Shown one piece after another: positions 59,484 through 64,000 of a stretch of DNA of 64,000 bases. The position numbers and the translations under genes were made by a program. The notes beneath the pieces were generated by a model that saw only the letters and a list, made by a program, of their open reading frames with translations, searched no databases and was not told the origin of the DNA. How positions within the stretch are numbered: the first letter of the stretch is position 1; each line of letters begins with the position of its first letter. This stretch comes from Lawsonibacter faecis (lineage in GTDB: Bacteria; Bacillota; Clostridia; Oscillospirales; Oscillospiraceae): the NCBI RefSeq assembly GCF_014287675.1, contig NZ_JACOPQ010000002.1:124001-188000 (forward strand), written 5' to 3'.

Positions 59484-60002
59484 TCAGGCGTGCTGCGCCC
59501 TGCGCAGATACAGCGTGACCGGGTGCTGCATGAGGCGCAGGACGATAAACTGGATGGGGATCATAATGAGGTTCTGCACAATCCGGGTGGGCAGAAGGGC
59601 CAGGAAGGGGCTGCCCGTCAGGATGGTGAGCCAGTAGGTGGACAGGCACAGGCTGATGCCCAGGCAGTTGACCGCCACGGCCAGCGCCAGCCGGGGCCAG
59701 GCGGCCCTCTCCCTGTGGAGGAGCAGGCCGAAGACCACGCCGGTCAGGACGGCGGAGAGGGTAAACCCGGGGAAATAGGCCCCGATGGGGAACAGCACCG
59801 CCCCCAGCAGATCGGCCGCGCCCCCGGCCACGCCGGCCCACACGGGGCCGTACAGCATGCCGCACACGGCGATGGGCACGAAGCCGAAGCCGATTTTGAC
59901 GATGGGCGTGGCGATGGAACAGAAGCGGGAGAGGACGATTTCAATTGCAATCAGAGCGGCCACCTGTACCATGGCCCGGACATCCAGTTTCAACCTTTTC
60001 AA
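59484..60002 (-). CDS. folT: ECF transporter S component, FolT-like (folate)
   Basis: 172 residues, six hydrophobic helices: 'ALIAIEIVLSRFCSIATPIVKIGFGFVPIAVCGMLYGPVWAGVAGGAADLLGAVLFPIGAYFPGFTLSAVLTG'-type sequence is typical of FolT substrate-capture units. Works with a shared EcfAA'T module not in the window. Start is TTG at 60002, 9-10 nt after AGGAGG; a GTG at 60020 would place that site inside the gene. Downstream of folC in a folate operon under a THF riboswitch, which supports the substrate. Confidence 0.87.
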   Translation of the reverse strand: MKRLKLDVRAMVQVAALIAIEIVLSRFCSIATPIVKIGFGFVPIAVCGMLYGPVWAGVAGGAADLLGAVLFPIGAYFPGFTLSAVLTGVVFGLLLHRERAAWPRLALAVAVNCLGISLCLSTYWLTILTGSPFLALLPTRIVQNLIMIPIQFIVLRLMQHPVTLYLRRAQHA

Positions 60003-60033
60003 TCCGATATTCCTCCTCACAAGAGCGTATCAG

Positions 60034-61341
60034 TCAATACTCGCGGCCAAAGCAGGCGCGGACGGTCCCCGTCATGTAGAGGGAGCCCAAAGCGCAGACG
60101 AGGCCCTCCGGCCCCGCCGCCTCCCGCGCCGCGGCCACCCCCTCGGGGACGCTGCCGCACACGCGCACGGGCAGGCCGCAGCCCCTCAGACAGTCCGCCA
60201 GCGCCTGGGCCGGTAGGGCGCGCGGATTCTCGGGCGCGACGGCCACGAAGCCCGCAGCCCTGGACGCCACCTGCTCAATCAGCCCCGCGTAGTCCTTGTC
60301 GGCCAGCACGCCCAGGAGGAAAACCGCCTTCTCCCCCGGGAAATAAGTATCCAGATTGGCGGCCACCGTCCCCGCGCACTGGGGATTGTGTCCCCCGTCC
60401 ACAACGAACCAGGGGGCTTCCCCCAGGATCTCAAACCGGCCGGGCCAGCGGGTCTCCTCCAGCCCCTGCCGCACCGCCCCGTCCGGAATGGTCCAGCCCC
60501 GGCCGCGCAGGGCCAGGACGGTCTCCAGCGCCACGGCGGCGTTGCGCTGCTGGTGGGCCCCCAGCAGGCCGATGCGCAGATCGCGGAAGGGCCCGTAGTC
60601 AAACCGCTGGCCCGCCCGGCTGTCCTCCAGCGTGCGCAGGGCGGAGAAGTCGGCCACCCGCAGGGGCACGCCCTCGGCCCGGCAGACCGCCGCCGCCACC
60701 TCCATCACGGAGGGCTTCTGCTGATACATCACGGCCACGCAGCCGCGCTTGATGACCGCGGCTTTCTCGGCGGCGATCAGCTCCACGGTGTCCCCCAGCT
60801 GCTGGGTGTGGTCCAGGCCGATGTTGGTCACCACCGCCGCCTCAGGCGGCGGGATGACGTTGGTGGAGTCCAGCCGTCCGCCCAGGCCCGCCTCCAGCAC
60901 CACCGCGCCGCAGCCGCGGCGCCTGAAGTACTCCAGCGCGATGCAGGTGACCAGCTCGAACTCGGTGGGGTGGTCCTCCATCCCCTCGGCGTGCCGCCGG
61001 ACAAAGGCGGCGACCTCCCCCAGCCCGGCGTCGGAGATCTCCTCCCCGTCCACCCGGATGCGCTCGTGGAAGCGCCGGAGATAGGGCGAGGTGTAAAGCC
61101 CCGTCCTCAGCCCCGACGCCCGCAGGATGGACGCCAGCATCGCGGCGGTGGAGCCCTTGCCGTTGGTGCCGACCACGTGGATGAATTTCAGGCCGCGCTC
61201 CGGGTTCCCCATCCGCTCCAGCAGCTCGAAGGTGCGGGAGAGGCCCGGCCTGCTCCCCAGCCAGTGATAGCTGTGGATGTAGTCGATGGCCTCCGCCCCC
61301 GTCATCGGTTCCGGGACCGGTTCTTCTGGTAAAATGGGCAC
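60034..61341 (-). CDS. folC: Bifunctional folylpolyglutamate/dihydrofolate synthase
   Basis: 435 residues. Mur-ligase fold: 'IHVVGTNGKGSTAAMLASIL' (P-loop), 'YTSPYLRRFHERIRVDG', 'EAGLGGRLDSTNVI', 'ITNIGLDHTQQLGDTVELIAAEKAAVIK'-type and 'FVVDGGHNPQC'. Adds glutamate to folates. Start is GTG at 61341 directly after AGGAGGTATTTTT; this ribosome site is part of a helix with upstream RNA, and a THF aptamer precedes it. Confidence 0.94.
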   Translation of the reverse strand: MPILPEEPVPEPMTGAEAIDYIHSYHWLGSRPGLSRTFELLERMGNPERGLKFIHVVGTNGKGSTAAMLASILRASGLRTGLYTSPYLRRFHERIRVDGEEISDAGLGEVAAFVRRHAEGMEDHPTEFELVTCIALEYFRRRGCGAVVLEAGLGGRLDSTNVIPPPEAAVVTNIGLDHTQQLGDTVELIAAEKAAVIKRGCVAVMYQQKPSVMEVAAAVCRAEGVPLRVADFSALRTLEDSRAGQRFDYGPFRDLRIGLLGAHQQRNAAVALETVLALRGRGWTIPDGAVRQGLEETRWPGRFEILGEAPWFVVDGGHNPQCAGTVAANLDTYFPGEKAVFLLGVLADKDYAGLIEQVASRAAGFVAVAPENPRALPAQALADCLRGCGLPVRVCGSVPEGVAAAREAAGPEGLVCALGSLYMTGTVRACFGREY

Positions 61342-61416
61342 AAAAATACCTCCTTCTGTTTTTGGCAGCCCGTCGCCCTTTTGATGACGGGAACGCCGCA
61401 CAGAGGAGGTATTTTT
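61342..61416 (-). promoter_or_regulatory. Shine-Dalgarno-sequestering helix (riboswitch expression platform)
   Basis: Minus-strand RNA has AAAAATACCTCCT (61404-61416) able to pair perfectly with AGGAGGTATTTTT (61342-61354), the folC ribosome site, with an additional CTG/CAG pairing. The 45 nt between can form a small hairpin. Opening or closing would control folC translation. Confidence 0.8.
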
Positions 61417-61434
61417 GCAATAGCCCCGGTATGC

Positions 61435-61553
61435 GGCAGCGGGATGCGGAACACGCACTGCAAGTACTCGGTACTTTTCGTCCGGCGGACAACTCCCCGT
61501 CCCGCCGGCACTGGGTCCCTTCCGGGACACTGCACGCGCATTCCTACTCTGCC
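61435..61553 (-). ncRNA. Tetrahydrofolate (THF) riboswitch aptamer
   Basis: Minus-strand RNA begins GGCAGAGTAGG and ends GCATCCCGCTGCC, the two conserved halves of the THF riboswitch with P1 closed by GGCAG/CTGCC. The interior contains GCGCGTGCAGTG, a CCGGCGG/CCGCCGG stem around GACGGGGAGTTGTC and the following GACGAA, all in the known order. Located just after the promoter and before folC-folT, a standard target. Confidence 0.85.
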
Positions 61554-61565
61554 TTTGTGAATCGT

Positions 61566-61594
61566 ATTATATATGCATCAAATGCAAAAAGCAA
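61566..61594 (-). promoter_or_regulatory. Sigma-A promoter of folC-folT
   Basis: Minus strand TTGCTT (61589-61594), 17-bp spacer, TATAAT (61566-61571); the predicted transcript starts a few nt before the aptamer. Confidence 0.8.
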
Positions 61595-61699
61595 TAGGAA
61601 TCAGACGAAAGCATTTCTTTTTTTCAGCTTCCATAAAATTATTTCTGCACCATTCAAAACGATTGGAACCTCTGCGGCGCGGTACGGCGCATACGGCCC

Positions 61700-63535
61700 C
61701 TACTCCACCGTCACCGACTTGGCAAGGTTCCTGGGCTTATCGATATCGCACCCGCGCATCAGCGCCACATAGTAGGCGAACAGCTGCATGGGCACCACGT
61801 CCAGGGTGGGCAGCAGCATGGGGTGGGTGTCGGGTACGGCGATAACATGGTCCACCGTCTTGGCCATCGCCTCCGCATGGGTCCGGGTGGTGAGGCCCAG
61901 CACGTCGGCCCCGCGGCTTTTGACCTCCACCACATTGCTCATCAGCTTCTCGTAGAGCTTGCCGTAGCTGGCCAGGGCCACCACCAGGGTGCCCGGCTCG
62001 ATGAGGGAGATGGTGCCGTGCTTCAGCTCCCCTGCGGCGTAGGCCTCGGAGTGGATGTAGGAGATCTCCTTCAGCTTGAGGGAGCCCTCCATGCCCACGG
62101 CGTAGTCGATGTTCCGCCCGATGAAGAAGATGGAAGGGTGGTTGAAGTAGATGGACGCGAAGTACTGCACGTCCTCCCGGTGCTCCAGGATGCTCTCCAG
62201 CTTGGCGGGGATGCGCAGCAGCTCGGCCACAATCTCGTCGTACTCCGCCCGCCCGATGGTCCCCAGCAGATCCGCGAAGCAGAGCCCGATGAGGTACACC
62301 AGCGCGAGCTGGGTGGAGTAGGCCTTGGTGGTGGCCACGGCGATCTCCGGCCCGGCCCAGGTGTAGAGCACGTCGTCGCTCTCCCGGGCGATGGTGGAGC
62401 CCACCACGTTGACGATGGACAGCACCCTGGCCCCCAGCCTGCGGGCCTCCCGCAGGGCGGCCAGGGTGTCGATGGTCTCGCCCGACTGGGAGATGACCAG
62501 GGCCAGGGTCCTGTGGGTGACGATGGGGTCGCAGTAGCGGAACTCCGAGGCCAGCGTCACCTCCACATTCTTGCGCAGCAGCCGCTCCAGGGTATACTTG
62601 GCCGCCATGCCCACATGGTAGGAGGAGCCGCAGGCGATGATGCACACCTTATCCAGCCCCTCCAGGTACTCCCTCGTCACCGTCAGCTCGTCCAGCGCCA
62701 CCCGCCCCTCGTGGATGCGGGGGAAGACGGTCTCCCGGAAGGCCTTGGGCTGCTCCATGATCTCCTTGGCCATGAAGTGCTCGTACCCGCCCTTCTCCGC
62801 GGCGGAGATCTCCCAGTCCACATGGTGCCGCTCCTTTTCGATGGGCTGGAGGTAGGGGTGGCTCATGACCTGGATGCCGTCCGCGGTGAGGACGGCGATC
62901 TCCCCGTCGTCCAGGTAGCAGACCTCCCTGGTGTACTTGATGACGGCGGTCACGTCGCTGGCGAGGAAGTTGAAGCCCTCCCCCACGCCCAAAATCAGCG
63001 GGCTGTCCTTCCGGGCGGCGATGAGCTTGTCCGGGCAGTCCGAGCAGACCACCCCCAGCGCATAGGCCCCCTCGATGCGGTGGAGCACCTTGGTCAGCGC
63101 CTCCAGAATGTCCCCCCGGTAGTAGTACTCCAGGAGCTGGGCCACCACCTCGGTATCGGTCTGGGAGGCGAAGGCCACCCCCCTGGACTGCAGAAATTCC
63201 TTAATCTCCACATAGTTTTCAATGATGCCGTTGTGGACCACCGCGATATGGCCGCTCCGGCTCACATGGGGGTGGGAATTCACGTCGGAGGGCTCCCCAT
63301 GGGTGGCCCAGCGCGTGTGGCCCAGGCCCACGGTCCCCCGGACGGCCCCGCCCCCCTCCACAAGGCCGGACAGCACCCGCAGCCGCCCCTTGGCCTTGAC
63401 CACCTTCAGCCCCTCGTCCTCAGACCATACGGCGATGCCCGCCGAGTCATAGCCGCGGTACTCCAGACGGCTCAAGCCGTCCAGCAGAATGGGGGCGGCC
63501 TCCTCCCTGCCGATGTATCCTACGATTCCGCACAT
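61700..63535 (-). CDS. glmS: Glutamine-fructose-6-phosphate aminotransferase (isomerising)
   Basis: 611 residues, normal length. Makes glucosamine-6-phosphate, the entry to UDP-GlcNAc used by peptidoglycan synthesis and by tagO/wecB. Starts MCGIVGYIGREEAAP with Cys2 as nucleophile; 'GHTRWATHGEPSDVNSHPH', two SIS domains ('ACGSSYHVGMAAKYTLE', 'SQSGETIDTLAALREAR'), C-terminal 'DKPRNLAKSVTVE'. ATG follows GGGAGGACG. No glmS ribozyme: the promoter is only 33 nt upstream. No clear terminator was seen after the stop. Confidence 0.96.
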   Translation of the reverse strand: MCGIVGYIGREEAAPILLDGLSRLEYRGYDSAGIAVWSEDEGLKVVKAKGRLRVLSGLVEGGGAVRGTVGLGHTRWATHGEPSDVNSHPHVSRSGHIAVVHNGIIENYVEIKEFLQSRGVAFASQTDTEVVAQLLEYYYRGDILEALTKVLHRIEGAYALGVVCSDCPDKLIAARKDSPLILGVGEGFNFLASDVTAVIKYTREVCYLDDGEIAVLTADGIQVMSHPYLQPIEKERHHVDWEISAAEKGGYEHFMAKEIMEQPKAFRETVFPRIHEGRVALDELTVTREYLEGLDKVCIIACGSSYHVGMAAKYTLERLLRKNVEVTLASEFRYCDPIVTHRTLALVISQSGETIDTLAALREARRLGARVLSIVNVVGSTIARESDDVLYTWAGPEIAVATTKAYSTQLALVYLIGLCFADLLGTIGRAEYDEIVAELLRIPAKLESILEHREDVQYFASIYFNHPSIFFIGRNIDYAVGMEGSLKLKEISYIHSEAYAAGELKHGTISLIEPGTLVVALASYGKLYEKLMSNVVEVKSRGADVLGLTTRTHAEAMAKTVDHVIAVPDTHPMLLPTLDVVPMQLFAYYVALMRGCDIDKPRNLAKSVTVE

Positions 63536-63568
63536 AGTCTCGTCCTCCCGGAACTCAGTATGGGTGAT

Positions 63569-63597
63569 ATTATACTTGGTATTAAAAGGAATAACAA
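63569..63597 (-). promoter_or_regulatory. Sigma-A promoter of glmS
   Basis: Minus strand TTGTTA (63592-63597), 17-bp spacer, TATAAT (63569-63574). Confidence 0.75.
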
Positions 63598-63600
63598 GGC

Positions 63601-63637
63601 AAAAAAACACAAAAAGAGGGCGGGCAACTGCCCACCC
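63601..63637 (-). terminator. Terminator of hprK
   Basis: 9-bp stem GGGCGGGCA/TGCCCACCC followed on the minus strand by TCTTTTTGTGTTTTTTT. Two further hairpins (63660-63674, 63689-63711) lie between it and the hprK stop. Confidence 0.82.
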
Positions 63638-63739
63638 CCTTTGGCGGCTTTTTTCCGGGCGGCACTCCGTGCCGCGGCAAAACCACAGGTATGCCCGCAC
63701 AGCGGGCATACGCCGCAAAAAACAGCGTGAAACGCCGAT

Positions 63740-64000
63740 TTACAGATTCTCCTGGGCCTCCATCTGCTGGCTCATGGCCTGGTCAAAGTGCTCGTTGATC
63801 TGCTTGGTGAACTCCAGCGCGGCGTTGTAGCCCATCTTCTTGTGGCGGTTGTTCATGGCCGCCACCTCGATGATCACCGCCAGATTCCGCCCGGGCTTCA
63901 CCGGCACGGTGAGAGCGGGCACCTGGACGTCCAGGATGGTGGAATAGAGGTTCTCCAGGCCCAGGCGGTCGTACATGGCGCCGTCCTTCCACTGCTCCAG
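63740..64000 (-). CDS. hprK: HPr kinase/phosphorylase, C-terminal part (5' end outside window)
   Basis: The last 86 residues: 'YDRLGLENLYSTILDVQVPALTVPVKPGRNLAVIIEVAAMNNRHKKMGYNAA', matching the C-terminus of HprK where PGRNLAVIIE is diagnostic, followed by a short helical tail. Bifunctional enzyme phosphorylating HPr-Ser46, central to catabolite repression in Firmicutes. The frame is open at the right edge; P-loop and capture motifs lie outside. Confidence 0.9.
   Translation of the reverse strand: MEQWKDGAMYDRLGLENLYSTILDVQVPALTVPVKPGRNLAVIIEVAAMNNRHKKMGYNAALEFTKQINEHFDQAMSQQMEAQENL

Noticed and set aside
63536..63600. glmS ribozyme upstream of glmS
   Set aside because: The promoter lies 34 nt before the start codon, leaving no room for the roughly 150-nt ribozyme, and no conserved core was seen.
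1..64000. CRISPR array, tRNA or rRNA genes, transposase genes
   Set aside because: No regularly spaced direct repeats, no cloverleaf with CCA-type ends, and no recognisable transposase or integrase product were found on either strand.

Overview
The window comes from a high-GC, Gram-positive-type, spore-forming member of the Clostridia, most like the Oscillospiraceae (Flavonifractor, Lawsonibacter or Oscillibacter type). The support is gene content: a PolC-type replicase, Rex, HprK, the short-form HisG plus HisZ pair, a SleC-like spore cortex-lytic enzyme, S-layer-homology proteins and the pyrH-frr-uppS-cdsA-dxr-rseP-ispG-polC cluster. Promoters mostly have near-consensus sigma-A boxes with 17 bp spacing, followed by strong AGGAGG-type ribosome sites. 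No tRNA, rRNA, CRISPR array, transposase gene or prophage was seen.

Layout. 1-13.9 kb: housekeeping genes. hisC (cut by the left edge) with a DUF951 gene, an S1-domain protein, a DUF2500-rarA-NTF2-DUF3795 operon, a metallophosphoesterase lipoprotein, glyA, nth, MATE-DUF2809, yfcE-coaX, then three small uncharacterised genes and a membrane-anchored protein. 13.9-22.2 kb: a repeat-rich intergenic region, tagO-wecB (cell-wall glycopolymer precursors), trpS and gltX transcribed divergently from overlapping promoters with a MITE-like element in the trpS leader, a tiny Cys/Gly-rich gene, an SLH protein and rex. 22.3-29.3 kb: an NCS1-type permease, a fumarate reductase/aspartate oxidase-family flavoprotein, an iron alcohol dehydrogenase, and a three-gene spore-cortex locus in which the SleC prodomain and enzyme are separate genes. 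29.3-36.3 kb: the histidine operon hisZGDB-(zinc ribbon)-hisHAFIE, which together with hisC covers nearly the whole pathway. 36.4-47.5 kb: pyrH-frr-uppS-cdsA-dxr-rseP-ispG-polC-NUDIX. 47.6-64 kb: a giant secreted GH31/SLH protein, degV, a two-component system divergent from a propeller/solute-binding lipoprotein, folC-folT under a THF riboswitch, glmS, and the 3' end of hprK.

Most interesting points: (1) the split SleC with an in-frame stop between prodomain and enzyme, sharing a sigma-K-like promoter motif with the Cys-rich small protein; (2) a THF riboswitch with a Shine-Dalgarno-sequestering helix before folC; (3) a near-palindromic MITE with 16-bp perfect terminal repeats in the trpS leader; (4) a dispersed repeat of about 170 bp present three times, plus a family of 34-bp palindromes after genes; (5) a 16-codon leader ORF translationally coupled to pyrH. 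Family names come from recognition of motifs, not from a database search.
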